Shown piece by piece: positions 35,313 to 45,113 of a stretch of DNA of 64,000 bases. Position numbers and translations under genes: made by a program. The first letter of the stretch is position 1. The number at the start of each line of letters is the position of its first letter. Origin of the DNA: Dehalococcoides mccartyi CG5 (GTDB lineage Bacteria; Chloroflexota; Dehalococcoidia; Dehalococcoidales; Dehalococcoidaceae); assembly GCF_000830885.1 (NCBI RefSeq), contig NZ_CP006951.1, forward strand, positions 1,116,001-1,180,000, given 5' to 3'. The notes beneath the pieces were generated by a model. The model was not told the DNA's origin and ran no database searches. It saw only the letters and a program-made list of their open reading frames with translations.

Positions 35313-36770
35313 ATGTATTACCCATCTTTAGCCGAAGTAAAAAAACTGGCCGCACAGGGCAACCTGATACCCATCTCTTGTGAGATTATGGCCGACCTTG
35401 AAACCCCGGTTTCCGCTTTTCTGAAAATCAAAGACAGCCAACATTCTTTTCTGCTGGAAAGTGTGGAAGGCGGGGAGCGCGTAGCCCGATATAGTTTCAT
35501 CGGCACCAACCCCTATAAAGTGCTTACAGCCTATCAGACAGATACCGTTCCTCCTCTAACCCAAGTTGAAAATGAACTAAACAAATACCGGGTAGTACCG
35601 GTGGGGGATTTGCCCCGTTTCTGCGGCGGGGCGGTGGGTTTTCTGGGCTACGAGGCAGTTACCCGCTTTGAGGAGTTGCCCTCGCCATCGGCTGACCCCC
35701 TAAATCTTCCGGAAGCAGTCTTCATGCTGGTTGATACCATGCTGGTTTTTGACCACATCAGCCATTCCATAAAAGTACTAAGCTATGTCCATACCGAACA
35801 GGATATTGAAACGTCATATAATCAGGCTATCCGGAATATAGAAAATCTGGTTAACCGCCTTAGAAAGCCGTTGCCCGAAACCTCCCCAAAATCTACCGCC
35901 GCAAGTATCCCCGAAATGAAATCCAATTTCAAACAGGCGGATTTTGAGGGCAAGGTATCCAAAATAAGAGATTACCTTAACTCAGGCGAAGCTATTCAGG
36001 TAGTTTTGTCACAGCGTCTGTCCAGACCCACCTCCGCCCATCCCTTTGACATCTACCGTGCCTTGCGTTCAGTAAACCCTTCACCATACATGTACTATCT
36101 GGATTTCGGTGATTTCCAGATTGTGGGCGCCTCGCCGGAGGTACTGGTACGGGTGGAAGACGGCGAGGTTATGACCCGCCCTCTGGCAGGCACCAGAAAA
36201 CGGGGCAAAACCCAGAAAGAAGACGCCAGGCTTGAGCAGGAACTCCGCCATGACGAAAAAGAGTGTGCCGAACATATCATGCTGGTGGATTTGGGACGAA
36301 ACGATATCGGGCGCATAAGCCAGCCGGGCACAGTCCGCATAACCGACGTCATGGATGTGGAACGCTATTCCCACGTAATGCATCTGGTTTCCCACATTCA
36401 GGGCAAATTAAAACCAAACATTACTCCGTTTGAGGCTTTGCAATCCTGCTTCCCGGCAGGCACAGTCTCAGGCGCACCTAAAATACGGGCTATGGAAATA
36501 ATAGCTGAAATGGAAACCGAAAAGAGAGGCATTTATGCCGGGGCAGTCGGATATTTTTCTTATTCGGGCAATATGGACATGGCTATAGCCATACGCACCA
36601 TGGTTGTCAAGGGAGGCATTGCCCATGTCCAGGCAGGCTGCGGCATAGTAAGTGACAGCGTACCCGAACATGAGTATCAGGAAACATTAAACAAAGCTCA
36701 GGCTTTGCTGAAAGCTCTGGACAGGGCAGAAAATCAGGCATCGGAGAAACCGCATGTTATTACTAATTGA
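35313..36770 (+). CDS. trpE: Anthranilate synthase component I
   Basis: TrpE makes anthranilate from chorismate with ammonia supplied by TrpG. The 485-residue protein has the tryptophan-binding LLES motif in SFLLESVEGGERVARYSFIG near residues 45-64, so feedback inhibition is expected, and the C-terminal catalytic blocks (RPLAGTRKRG, DLGRNDIGR, FPAGTVSGAPK, GAVGYFS). ATG 35313 is chosen, with GAGGTG 9 nt upstream, over an upstream GTG that overlaps that site. It overlaps trpG by 17 nt. Confidence 0.96.
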   Translation: MYYPSLAEVKKLAAQGNLIPISCEIMADLETPVSAFLKIKDSQHSFLLESVEGGERVARYSFIGTNPYKVLTAYQTDTVPPLTQVENELNKYRVVPVGDLPRFCGGAVGFLGYEAVTRFEELPSPSADPLNLPEAVFMLVDTMLVFDHISHSIKVLSYVHTEQDIETSYNQAIRNIENLVNRLRKPLPETSPKSTAASIPEMKSNFKQADFEGKVSKIRDYLNSGEAIQVVLSQRLSRPTSAHPFDIYRALRSVNPSPYMYYLDFGDFQIVGASPEVLVRVEDGEVMTRPLAGTRKRGKTQKEDARLEQELRHDEKECAEHIMLVDLGRNDIGRISQPGTVRITDVMDVERYSHVMHLVSHIQGKLKPNITPFEALQSCFPAGTVSGAPKIRAMEIIAEMETEKRGIYAGAVGYFSYSGNMDMAIAIRTMVVKGGIAHVQAGCGIVSDSVPEHEYQETLNKAQALLKALDRAENQASEKPHVITN

Positions 36771-37344
36771 TAATTACGACAGTTTTACCTATAACCTTTT
36801 TCAGTATTTTTCCGAACTGGGGCAGGAGGTTAAGGTAGTCCGCAATAACAAGGTTACCCTTGATGCCATAGAAGCCCTAGGTCCTGAATATATCGTGATT
36901 TCACCCGGACCATCTTCACCCCTTCAGGCAGGGGTGTCCAATGACATTATCCGCCATTTCGGCCCCAGACTGCCGATCCTCGGTATATGTCTGGGTCACC
37001 AGTGCATCGGGCATACCTACGGGGGGATTGTCAGACAGGCAGACCGGATAATGCACGGCAAACAGTCTCTGATACAGCATAACAACCGGGGTATTTTTAA
37101 AGGTCTGCCCAAAGGGTTTCCCGCCATACGTTACCATTCCCTTATAGTTGATAAACCGACCCTGCCGGAGTGTCTTGAAATAACCGCCTGGACAGATGAC
37201 GGCACCATTATGGGGCTTAGGCACAAAGAGTACCCGGTTGAAGGCATACAGTTCCATCCCGAATCATTCAAAACCGAATGCGGCAAGGAGATTTTGGGCA
37301 ATTTTCTGAAATACTATGCACCTGTATCAGGTAAAAGAGAGTAA
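36754..37344 (+). CDS. trpG: Anthranilate synthase glutamine amidotransferase component
   Basis: This is a class I amidotransferase of 196 residues. The catalytic triad is visible: Cys in GICLGHQCIG near residue 79, and His and Glu in IQFHPESFKTE near residue 168. It supplies ammonia from glutamine to TrpE. A shared PabA role is possible, as in many bacteria with one copy. It overlaps trpE and is followed 4 nt later by trpD. Confidence 0.95.
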   Translation: MLLLIDNYDSFTYNLFQYFSELGQEVKVVRNNKVTLDAIEALGPEYIVISPGPSSPLQAGVSNDIIRHFGPRLPILGICLGHQCIGHTYGGIVRQADRIMHGKQSLIQHNNRGIFKGLPKGFPAIRYHSLIVDKPTLPECLEITAWTDDGTIMGLRHKEYPVEGIQFHPESFKTECGKEILGNFLKYYAPVSGKRE

Positions 37345-37348
37345 ATAA

Positions 37349-38374
37349 ATGATTAAAGAAGCCATCGGGTCTTTAGTTCTGGGTAAATCTCTGACTCTTG
37401 AACAGTCTGCCTCAGTCATGGACGAAATCATGGAGGGAAAAACTACTCCTGCCCAGATTGGGGCATTCCTGACTGCTCTCAGGGTCAAGGGTGAAACCGC
37501 CGAAGAGATAGCCGGTCTGGCAAATGTCATGCGGGCAAAGTCTACCCGTATATCCACCAGCACTCCGGTACTGGACATAGTGGGCATTGGCGGGGACGGG
37601 ATAAACACGTTTAATATTTCTACCACCGCCGCCTTTGTTATATCAGGAGCCGGCATAAAAGTGGCCAAGCACGGCAACCGGGCGGCAAGCAGTATGTGCG
37701 GCAGTGCCGATGTGCTGGAAGCACTGGGCATAAAAATAGATCTAAATGCCGAACAGGTAAAAATATGTATAGAGCAAATAGGTATCGGGTTCATGTTTGC
37801 CCCGGTTTTTCATCCCGCCATGAAATTTGTAGCCCCTTCCCGCCGTGAAATAGGCATCCGCACCGTGTTCAATATTTTAGGTCCACTGACTAACCCGGCC
37901 AGTGCCCAGTACCAGCTTATCGGCGTACCTGAAATAGGGCTGGGTGACAAGATTATTTCAGCCCTCTGCCACATGGATATCAAGCATGCTCTGGTGGTAC
38001 ACGGCCTGGACGGCATGGACGAAATGTCTATCAGCGGAGACTCTGTTATCTGGGAACTGAAAGACAAAGAGATAATCAAATTTCGCCATACGGTTTCACC
38101 CCGAGAAATGGGCTTAGAACAGGTTTCCCTTCAGGCTGTCAAAGGGGGTGCGGCAGAGGAAAACGCACTTACCCTGCGGGCCATACTCTCAGGTGCAAAA
38201 GGGCCCAAACGGGATGTAGTTCTGCTGAATGCGGCCGCCGCCCTGATGGTGGCAGACAAGATTGACACCATTGCCGAAGGTATCTCTCTGGCCGCAGAAA
38301 TAATTGACAACGGGCTGGCACTTAATAAGCTAGAATCTTTGATTAAACTCAGCCAGTCTTTGGCAAGCGGGTAA
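37349..38374 (+). CDS. trpD: Anthranilate phosphoribosyltransferase
   Basis: TrpD joins anthranilate and PRPP. The PRPP/Mg sites are visible: GIGGDGINTFNISTT near residues 76-90 and KHGNRAASSMCGSADVLEALG near residues 104-124. The length of 341 residues is normal. It is in the trp operon with short gaps on both sides. Confidence 0.96.
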   Translation: MIKEAIGSLVLGKSLTLEQSASVMDEIMEGKTTPAQIGAFLTALRVKGETAEEIAGLANVMRAKSTRISTSTPVLDIVGIGGDGINTFNISTTAAFVISGAGIKVAKHGNRAASSMCGSADVLEALGIKIDLNAEQVKICIEQIGIGFMFAPVFHPAMKFVAPSRREIGIRTVFNILGPLTNPASAQYQLIGVPEIGLGDKIISALCHMDIKHALVVHGLDGMDEMSISGDSVIWELKDKEIIKFRHTVSPREMGLEQVSLQAVKGGAAEENALTLRAILSGAKGPKRDVVLLNAAAALMVADKIDTIAEGISLAAEIIDNGLALNKLESLIKLSQSLASG

Positions 38375-38378
38375 AACC

Positions 38379-39158
38379 ATGATTTTGGAACGTATTGTCA
38401 CCGACAACCTGCCTGATTTGGAGCGGAGAAAAATGCGGCTGCCATTAGCAAAACTGCAGGAATTGGTACTGGACATACCCTATCCACCCATTGACATGGC
38501 CATGAAGCTTAAAGGGCGGCAGGTCAGGCTGATTGCCGAGGTAAAAAAAGCCTCTCCGTCAAAGGGTATAATCCGCTCGGATTTTGATCCGGTGGATATT
38601 GCCGGCATATATGCCCGAAACGGGGCTTCCGCCATTTCGGTTTTGACAGAAGAACACCATTTTATGGGAAGCCTTGACAACCTGAAGAAAATACGCGAAT
38701 CAGGGGTGGCATCAAAGCTGCCGCTTCTCCGTAAGGATTTTATCCATGACCCGTATCAGGTATATGAATCCCGCCTGTACGGGGCAGACGCTATTTTGCT
38801 GATAGTAGCCATGCTGTCTCCCGAAAGGTTACAGGAACTGCTTTCACTCAGCCATAAGCTGGGCATGAAATGTCTGGTGGAAGTGCATACCCGGTCAGAG
38901 CTGGAAATAGCTTTAGAGAGTAATGCCCGGATTATCGGCCTGAATAACCGTGATTTGCATACGTTTAAAATAGACCTAACTGTAACCGAAAGGCTTCGCC
39001 CCCTGATACCCCCTGAGTGCATAGTTGTCAGTGAAAGCGGCATTCAGACCAGAGCAGATATTTCCCGTCTGGAAGAACTGGGAGTAGATGCAGTGCTGGT
39101 AGGAGAAGCCTTAACAGCCTCGGTTGATATTGCCGCCAAAATGAGGGAACTGCTGTGA
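38379..39158 (+). CDS. trpC: Indole-3-glycerol phosphate synthase
   Basis: TrpC is a TIM-barrel enzyme of 259 residues that closes the indole ring. It has catalytic-lysine blocks [14 protein letters not shown] near residue 52 and [27 protein letters not shown] near residue 110, plus [10 protein letters not shown] and VSESGI. It overlaps trpF by 4 nt. Confidence 0.96.
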
Positions 39159-39814
39159 TTAAGACTAAGATTTGCGGCTTGACAGAGGTTGGACAAGCCT
39201 TGGCCACAGCCCGGACAGGGGCTGACTTTGCCGGAGTGGTATTTGCCGAAAGCAAACGGCGCATCACCACGGAGAAAGCACTTGAGATAGCCGAAGCCCT
39301 GAAACCACTAAACCCAAGACCGATGCTGGTAGGCGTCTTTGCCAACCAGACGGCAGAAGAAGTAAACCGGATTGCCTCCGTCTGCCGTCTGGACAGGGTA
39401 CAGCTAAGCGGTAACGAAAGCTGGGAGTACTGCAATCAGGTAAACCTGCCGGTTATCAAGGTTATTCACGTTGCTGAAAGCACTACCGCCGAACTGGTTA
39501 TTCAGGAAATACAAGCCGGGCTTAAAGCCCTGAAAAAAACGCCCGTATTCCTGCTGGATACCCATACTAAGGCCTTATTCGGAGGCAGCGGCCAAAGTTT
39601 TGACTGGCAGATTGTAAAACAGGTCTCTCTGAAATACCCCGTCATGGTGGCCGGCGGGCTCAATCCGGAAAACATACAGGGATTTATAAAAATAGCCAAA
39701 CCATGGGGAATAGACGTTGCCAGCGGAGTGGAAACAGACGGGATAAAAGATACAGCCAAAATACACCTTTTCATTGAACGGGTGAAAGATGCGGATGGTA
39801 ACCGGATATGTTAG
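39155..39814 (+). CDS. trpF: Phosphoribosylanthranilate isomerase
   Basis: TrpF carries out the Amadori rearrangement before Trp[14 protein letters not shown] holds the catalytic Cys near residue 6. The enzyme then shows [23 protein letters not shown] and a late glycine-rich phosphate site ([19 protein letters not shown]). It has 219 residues and overlaps both neighbours by a few bases. Confidence 0.95.
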
Positions 39815-40830
39815 TAATAATGAAAAACGATGCAACTCAGGAACAGATAGATAACGTCATCCGTGAGATTACGGATGCAGGCTACCGGGGCATACCCATA
39901 CCGGGTGACCACCGAACCGCCGTCTGCATAGTGGGCAATCAGGGTATGGTGGAGGAAAGCCCTTTTCTGGCACTGGAAGGTGTGAAAGAAGTATTGCGGG
40001 TGACCAAGCCCTATAAACTGGTCAGCCATGAAACCTGCCCCAAACCGACAGTTATCCGTCTGGGAGAGGTAGAAATAGGAAACGGCTGCAAACCGGTTAT
40101 CATTGCCGGACCTTGCTCGGTGGAAAGTGAAGAACAGACCCTCCGGATAGCCCTTCAGGTAAAAGAGGGCGGTGCCAAGCTCTTCAGGGGAGGGGCATTC
40201 AAGCCCCGCACTTCACCCTACAGCTTTCAGGGTTTGGGCAAAGCCGGCCTCAAAATTCTGGAAAAAGTACGCTCTGAAACCGGACTGTTTATTGTTACCG
40301 AAGCCACCGACTCTGAAAACCTGAAGCTGGTTGAAGCCAGCACAGATATTATCCAGATTGGTGCCCGAAACATGCAAAATTACTCTCTGTTACGCCGGGC
40401 AGGCCAGACAAAAAAGCCGGTCATTTTAAAACGGGGGCTGTCAGCCACTATTGAAGAACTGCTGATGGCAGCCGAATATATAATGGCCGAAGGCAACACT
40501 CAAGTTATTTTGTGCGAACGGGGTATCCGCACCTTTTCGGACAATACCCGCTTTACACTAGACCTAAGCGCCATCCTGTCCGTCAAGGCCTTAAGTCACC
40601 TGCCCATTATAGTAGACCCCAGCCATGCCGCCGGACGCCGTGATTATGTTATCCCCCTGTCCAGAGCAGCCATTGCAACAGGGGCAGACGGACTGATAGT
40701 AGAAGTCCATTCAGACCCGCCCAGCGCTCTGTCTGACGGAGCGCAGTCTTTGTATCCGGAACAGTTTTGCCAATTGGTTAAAGAGGTGGAATATTTAAAT
40801 ATGCTGGGAGTAGAAAAATGCCTAAAGTAG
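39808..40830 (+). CDS. aroF: 3-deoxy-7-phosphoheptulonate synthase (DAHP synthase, type I-beta)
   Basis: This enzyme catalyses the first step of the shikimate pathway (PEP plus erythrose 4-phosphate). The N-terminal ferredoxin-like regulatory domain ([20 protein letters not shown], about residues 1-70) precedes the KDO8PS/DAHPS barrel: [32 protein letters not shown] and [11 protein letters not shown]. It is inserted between trpF and trpB, overlapping both, so aromatic precursor supply is under the same T-box. It has 340 residues. Confidence 0.94.
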
Positions 40831-42017
40831 ATAGCACCGGTAAACCGGGGTATTTCGGCAAGTATGGCGGGCAGTTTGTACCTGAAATACTGGTGCCAGT
40901 CCTAAACGAACTGGAACAGGCTTATGAACAAGCCAAAAAAGACGAGTCTTTCCAGTCACGCCTGAAATCCCTTTCAAACACCTTTTCGGGGCGGCCCACT
41001 CCGCTGTATCTGGCAGAAAGGCTGACTGAACATCTGGGGGGTGCCAGAATTTACCTGAAAAGGGAAGACCTGGCCCATACAGGTGCCCATAAAATCAACA
41101 ACGCACTCGGTCAGGGGCTGCTTGCCTTGCATATGGGAAAGAAAAGGGTAATTGCCGAAACAGGGGCGGGGCAACACGGGGTAGCCACCGCAGCTGTTTG
41201 CGCCATGCTGGGGCTGGAATGCATTGTCTATATGGGCGAAGATGACATCAAACGTCAAGCCTTAAACGTATTCCGCATGAAGCTGATGGGAACGGAAGTC
41301 AGAAGCGTATCTTCGGGCAGCCGTACCCTGAAAGACGCCATCAATGAAGCTATGCGTGACTGGGTAAGCAACCCGGAGACCACTTATTATATAATCGGTT
41401 CGGTGGTCGGCCCGCGCCCTTATCCGGCTATGGTACGGGATTTTCAGGCAGTTATCGGGCAGGAAACCAAAGCCCAGTCCTTAAGACAGCTGGGAGGACT
41501 ACCTGACTGCATTGTTGCCTGTGTTGGCGGAGGCAGCAATGCCATGGGTATTTTCTATGATTTCATACCGGACCAAAGCGTACGTCTTATCGGGGTGGAA
41601 GCTGCCGGCAGCGGCATCCGCACCGGCAAACATTCGGCCACCCTTAGTGCCGGCAAGGTGGGTATACTCCACGGTGCCATGTCATATCTGCTTCAGGACG
41701 AACACGGACAGGTGATTGAAACCCACAGTATTTCGGCCGGGCTGGATTATCCCGGCGTAGGCCCTGAACACAGCTACCTGAAAGATAATAAGCGGGTGGA
41801 ATATGTTTCGGTCACAGATGAAGAAGCCCTGAACGGCTTCAAACTGCTATGCTCGCTGGAAGGGATAATGCCTGCTCTGGAATCTTCCCACGCCATTGCC
41901 CATGCCCTGAAAATAGCAGGCGGCATGCCGAAAAACAAAAATATAGTCATAAACCTCTCCGGCAGAGGGGACAAAGACATGGATATTGTTCAAAAAGCAA
42001 TGGGGGTAAAGATATGA
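40818..42017 (+). CDS. trpB: Tryptophan synthase beta chain
   Basis: TrpB is a PLP enzyme that condenses indole with serine. The PLP lysine is in [13 protein letters not shown] near residue 93, with [12 protein letters not shown] before it, [10 protein letters not shown] near residue 239 and GRGDKDMD at the end. It has 399 residues and is of the standard TrpB1 type. The stop overlaps the trpA start (ATGA). Confidence 0.96.
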   Translation: MPKVDSTGKPGYFGKYGGQFVPEILVPVLNELEQAYEQAKKDESFQSRLKSLSNTFSGRPTPLYLAERLTEHLGGARIYLKREDLAHTGAHKINNALGQGLLALHMGKKRVIAETGAGQHGVATAAVCAMLGLECIVYMGEDDIKRQALNVFRMKLMGTEVRSVSSGSRTLKDAINEAMRDWVSNPETTYYIIGSVVGPRPYPAMVRDFQAVIGQETKAQSLRQLGGLPDCIVACVGGGSNAMGIFYDFIPDQSVRLIGVEAAGSGIRTGKHSATLSAGKVGILHGAMSYLLQDEHGQVIETHSISAGLDYPGVGPEHSYLKDNKRVEYVSVTDEEALNGFKLLCSLEGIMPALESSHAIAHALKIAGGMPKNKNIVINLSGRGDKDMDIVQKAMGVKI

Positions 42018-42781
42018 GCCGTGTCAGTGATGCATTCCAAAAACGAAAATCTCTTATAGCTTACATAACAGTCGGCTACCCGGATATTGAAACCACCCTG
42101 CGGCTGGTGCCTCTGCTGGAAGAAAACGGGGTAGATATTATAGAGCTGGGTATTCCCTTCTCAGACCCGCTGGCAGACGGAGTTACTATTCAAAATGCCA
42201 GTTATCAGGCACTCCAGAACGGGGTGACGCCTGAAGTCTGTTTATCTGTTGCCGCCCTGCTCAAAGAAAAAATCTCCATACCCATGGTATTCATGGGTTA
42301 CTATAACCCCATTTACAATTACGGACTGACCAAGTTCTGCCAAAAGTGTGCAACTGCGGGTGTAAGCGGATTTATTATTCCTGACCTGCCGCCGGGAGAA
42401 GCCCAAGACATAGACTTTGCCGCCACAGAAGCCGGCTTGGATATAATCTTTCTGTTAGCCCCCACCAGTACCGACGAACGGATTAAGCTAGTTGCCGCCA
42501 AATCACGGGGGTTTATTTATCTCGTTTCCCACTCAGGCGTTACCGGGGCAACTGCCAACTTGCCGGCTGATTTGAGCAGTTTTGTAAACAGGGTAAGGAA
42601 AACCGCCCGCCAGCCTCTGGCAGTGGGCTTTGGTATTTCAACCCCCGAACAAGCCCAAAATATCTCAAAATTTTCCGACGGGATAATAGTAGGCAGCCGT
42701 ATCCTGCAGCTTGTCCAGACAGACCCTTCACTTGAAAAAGTAGCCACATTTATCAGGCAACTCAGACAATCATTAGACTAA
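42014..42781 (+). CDS. trpA: Tryptophan synthase alpha chain
   Basis: TrpA cleaves indole-3-glycerol phosphate and channels indole to TrpB. ATG 42014 overlaps the trpB stop by 4 nt; the longer open frame inside trpB is out of frame with it and not real. Blocks: [11 protein letters not shown]-like start, [20 protein letters not shown] near residues 43-62 with the catalytic Glu and Asp, and the phosphate site GFGISTPEQ. It has 255 residues and is the last gene of the operon. Confidence 0.95.
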   Translation: MSRVSDAFQKRKSLIAYITVGYPDIETTLRLVPLLEENGVDIIELGIPFSDPLADGVTIQNASYQALQNGVTPEVCLSVAALLKEKISIPMVFMGYYNPIYNYGLTKFCQKCATAGVSGFIIPDLPPGEAQDIDFAATEAGLDIIFLLAPTSTDERIKLVAAKSRGFIYLVSHSGVTGATANLPADLSSFVNRVRKTARQPLAVGFGISTPEQAQNISKFSDGIIVGSRILQLVQTDPSLEKVATFIRQLRQSLD

Positions 42782-42845
42782 CCGAAAAATCTGCTTTATG
42801 CTGAATAATTTCGGCTTGCTAATCTTTAAAAACCGGGGGATAGCA

Positions 42846-42870
42846 ACAGGGGAGGTTTAACCTCCCCTGT
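42846..42870. repeat. Perfect 10-bp inverted repeat between trpA and rdhB
   Basis: ACAGGGGAGG and CCTCCCCTGT flank a 5-nt loop. It lies between two converging operons and could end both transcripts, though neither strand has a U tract after it. Confidence 0.6.
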
Positions 42871-42894
42871 CAGACACCGATAATGCAGCCGGTA

Positions 42895-43179
42895 CTAGGC
42901 TACTTTTTTGTGACGGATGACAAGCTGCCAGTCAAGCGCAGCCAGTATCAGAAAAATGATACCGAATATCAGGGCTCCCATCCAGGCTGAAGTCGGTTCG
43001 TTTTCTTCAAGCGAACTGAAATAATGCTGGACGGTGGCAAAGAGTGAAGCTACTGCCAAAAACCCGATAATCCATTCGTACCACTTTATACCAAGCTGCC
43101 GGCGGATAAGCCAAACAACAAACAGAGTCAAGGCGACTGCTACTGCCAGTCCTACGAAAAACATGCTTCCTACCTCCAA
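42895..43179 (-). CDS. rdhB: Reductive dehalogenase membrane anchor RdhB (first pair)
   Basis: This 94-residue hydrophobic protein has three transmembrane segments (about residues 5-25, 35-52 and 65-85) and the RdhB-typical order VWLIRRQLGIKWYEWIIGFL. RdhB proteins anchor the catalytic RdhA on the outer face of the membrane. GGAGGTAGG precedes the ATG, 12 nt after the rdhA stop, so the two are co-transcribed. It resembles the second RdhB at 45114 in layout and in the KWYEWIIG / TWYEWLIG motif. Confidence 0.93.
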   Translation of the reverse strand: MEVGSMFFVGLAVAVALTLFVVWLIRRQLGIKWYEWIIGFLAVASLFATVQHYFSSLEENEPTSAWMGALIFGIIFLILAALDWQLVIRHKKVA

Positions 43180-43191
43180 TTCCTTAAGCTA

Positions 43192-44679
43192 TTAGTAACT
43201 GGTGTCAATACCGTAGGTGAAGTCATCCATATCCCACCACTCTTCGGGGTCTTTCCGCCCGTAATCCATAGCTTTTTCCATATTTGTAAAGAAGCTATTT
43301 AAAAGCGGGGTATTGGCAACTGTGCCCTTAACCACAGCATGCAGGAATGAATCCGGTTTGCTGTTGAAGGGGCAAGTGCCCTGACAAGTGGGGCAGTGAG
43401 GACAATCTGCGGTATTGGTTCGCCAGCCCTCAAATGTGCCCTGCTGAATGCCGGACTTGGCTGAAGCCGGGTTTTCCCAGGTGGGGTCACCCTTCTGGAT
43501 AAGCCCGAAAGGACAAGCATCCGCGCAAATACCGCAGGTTTTGCAGAATTTGTAGGCACCAAAGTCTATGGGCGGAGTGGGCAGCAAGGGCAGGTCGGTG
43601 ATTAACGCCCACATAGCCCGGTTAGTTACCCCGTATTTGGGAGTAATAGTGGGTGAAGACATACGGCCATGTTCGCCCATGCCGGAAAAAGCCGCCAGAG
43701 GGCTGGTAAGGTAACCCTTCATTCCCGGATTCAAGGCCTGATAACCCAAACCGCGGATAAATTCCTGAATCTGCACACCTACCTTGGGCAGGCGGGAATA
43801 AGAATACCAAACAGCATAGTTTTCAGTTATACCAGCCTGGCGACGAGTGCCCTCGAGAGATTGTCTGGCACTCCACATCAGTACCCACTTGCACTTGCGG
43901 GGGATAACCATCTTGGTTGTGGTCTCATAAGCTTCCTCTACGTCTTCAATAACCAGGTCTTTACCACCAATTTTAGAGTGAAAAAACTTCAAAATATCGT
44001 CATCAAGTTCAAGGGCTGCCACATCCGAGCCGCCAAAGAATCTAATGGCAGAGCGGCAGGTTTTAAGGTTTTCTTCGGGAGTACCCTGCCAGACCGGAGC
44101 CCCGAAAACCTGGGGACGGGTAGTAGTATCCAGCTGAGGCCCCAACCACGGAGTAAAGGTAGGGCTGCCGCCGGCCGCCATAATAGCCGCTTGAACATTA
44201 ATCCTTTTACCGCCCATTTCCATATTGCCGGGCCAGGCACCCATCATCATAAATTTGGAAGCATTGCACAGGGCGGTGGTTCGGGTATCTCCCATACCGG
44301 CATAGCCCGGAGTCCAGCCCGGAAACTCCTTGGCCATAGCATCATAAAGAGTCAGGGCCATTTCAGGGGTTTCAAGGTCAGTGGAAGTACCGCCGACAAC
44401 GCCGGCTTTTGTGAAATCAGCTACAGTGGGTCTGGGTAAAGTCTTAAACGTGCCCGCATGGCGGGTAATTTTGGGCCAATCCATTGGTACGGTAGGATTT
44501 TTGAAATCCCTTTCCTTTACCCACCAGGGATTTTTATTGATACCGATTGCCGAAGATGTGACCTCATCCAAATCGTGGAAAACGGGGGCGGCAGCGCTCA
44601 AAGTACCCAAACCTGCTCCGACTACCCCAAGGCTTTTCATAAAATCACGTCGCGAGAGTGTGGAATGGAAATTAGACAT
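43192..44679 (-). CDS. rdhA: Corrinoid iron-sulfur reductive dehalogenase RdhA (first copy)
   Basis: RdhA reductively removes halogens as terminal step of organohalide respiration, with a corrinoid and two Fe-S clusters. The 495-residue precursor begins with a Tat signal (LSRRDFMKSLGVVGAG, residues 8-23). Two Fe-S motifs are clear: CKTCGICADACP near residues 379-390 and CPHCPTCQGTCP near 424-435, both C-x2-C-x2-C-x3-C-P. There is no classical B12 DxHxxG motif, as usual for RdhA. The substrate cannot be read from sequence. Its promoter lies in a 13-bp tandem repeat followed by a conserved leader. Confidence 0.95.
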   Translation of the reverse strand: MSNFHSTLSRRDFMKSLGVVGAGLGTLSAAAPVFHDLDEVTSSAIGINKNPWWVKERDFKNPTVPMDWPKITRHAGTFKTLPRPTVADFTKAGVVGGTSTDLETPEMALTLYDAMAKEFPGWTPGYAGMGDTRTTALCNASKFMMMGAWPGNMEMGGKRINVQAAIMAAGGSPTFTPWLGPQLDTTTRPQVFGAPVWQGTPEENLKTCRSAIRFFGGSDVAALELDDDILKFFHSKIGGKDLVIEDVEEAYETTTKMVIPRKCKWVLMWSARQSLEGTRRQAGITENYAVWYSYSRLPKVGVQIQEFIRGLGYQALNPGMKGYLTSPLAAFSGMGEHGRMSSPTITPKYGVTNRAMWALITDLPLLPTPPIDFGAYKFCKTCGICADACPFGLIQKGDPTWENPASAKSGIQQGTFEGWRTNTADCPHCPTCQGTCPFNSKPDSFLHAVVKGTVANTPLLNSFFTNMEKAMDYGRKDPEEWWDMDDFTYGIDTSY

Positions 44680-44698
44680 TTTTCAATTTTCCTTTTAC

Positions 44699-44745
44699 CA
44701 ATATTTAGTCTTTCCTATAGCCACCTGGTCTTCCCCGAGAGCCAA
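44699..44745 (-). promoter_or_regulatory. Conserved 47-nt leader element of rdhA (first copy)
   Basis: This block in the 5' untranslated region is identical at 46 of 47 positions to 46930-46976 before the second rdhA, while most other upstream DNA has diverged. On the minus strand it starts TTGGCTCTCGGGGAAGACC. It contains a direct repeat GGGGAAGAC / AGGAAAGAC at 20-nt period. A TTG frame in it could encode 16 residues (MALGEDQVAIGKTKYW). An AGGAGG lies at 44757-44762, followed by ATG-TAA. Not recognised as a known riboswitch. Confidence 0.7.
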
Positions 44746-44783
44746 CTTACATACAGCCTCCTAACATATATTTGGTATATTGC

Positions 44784-44834
44784 TAGTATACGATTATAGT
44801 ATACGATTATAGTGGCCGCAGCATAGGTAGTAAA
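44784..44834 (-). promoter_or_regulatory. Promoter and tandem-repeat operator of the first rdhA operon
   Basis: On the minus strand, TTTACT (44829-44834) and TATAAT (44806-44811) are 17 bp apart. The -10 is the start of a tandem repeat: TAGTATACGATTA at 44784-44796 and again at 44797-44809 (plus strand), each with a GTATAC palindrome. A repressor bound here would block the polymerase. The same arrangement precedes the second rdhA. Confidence 0.75.
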
Positions 44835-45008
44835 TAGGACTAAAGGCCTAGTCTTTCTAAGCATTTAGTATATTTCTAGCAGAATATAAAATAGAAAACC
44901 CTGTACGGTACATCCATATAACTAATATTTGAGTTTATATCTACCAGGATATTGGATAACGAGCGTATACAGATATCAGAAAAAACTACCAAATATCAAT
45001 GAGGCTAT

Positions 45009-45043
45009 ATAATCCATAACCTAAACGCCAACAGCTATATCAG
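45009..45043 (+). pseudogene. Relic of the 5' end of a marR gene
   Basis: The DNA from 44784 to about 45043 aligns with 47017 to about 47275 upstream of and into the intact marR. From the operator to the start codon the distances are 225 and 223 bp. At the position of the marR ATG this copy has ATA (45009-45011), and about 35 bp of degenerate coding similarity follow before it ends at the terminator of the second rdhB. GGCTAT before the start is kept. This appears to be the truncated partner regulator of the first rdh operon. Confidence 0.65.
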
Positions 45044-45054
45044 GCCTGGGCAAA

Positions 45055-45090
45055 AACCAGAGGGGGAGACCCAGGTCTCCCCCTCTTTTA
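45055..45090. terminator. Terminator after the second rdhB (bidirectional)
   Basis: AGAGGGGGAGACC (45059-45071) and GGTCTCCCCCTCT (45074-45086) form a long perfect stem. On the minus strand it is followed by GGTTTTTG, on the plus strand by TTTA. Confidence 0.85.
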
Positions 45091-45113
45091 ATCAATACAC
45101 GGGTAATTGAGAT

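Noticed and set aside
41849-42013. Long N-terminal extension of TrpA into trpB
   Set aside because: It lies in another frame of trpB, is rich in His/Arg/Cys as out-of-frame translations are, and the ATGA overlap at 42014 is the normal coupling.
42846-42870. Calling the trpA/rdhB inverted repeat a standard rho-independent terminator
   Set aside because: The stem is perfect but neither strand has a U tract, so it is listed only as a repeat.
44695-44745. Calling the TTG micro-frame in the rdhA leader a real leader peptide gene
   Set aside because: The Shine-Dalgarno distances (11 and 14 nt) are long and differ between copies, and one substitution cannot separate coding from RNA conservation. 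It is kept only as part of a finding.
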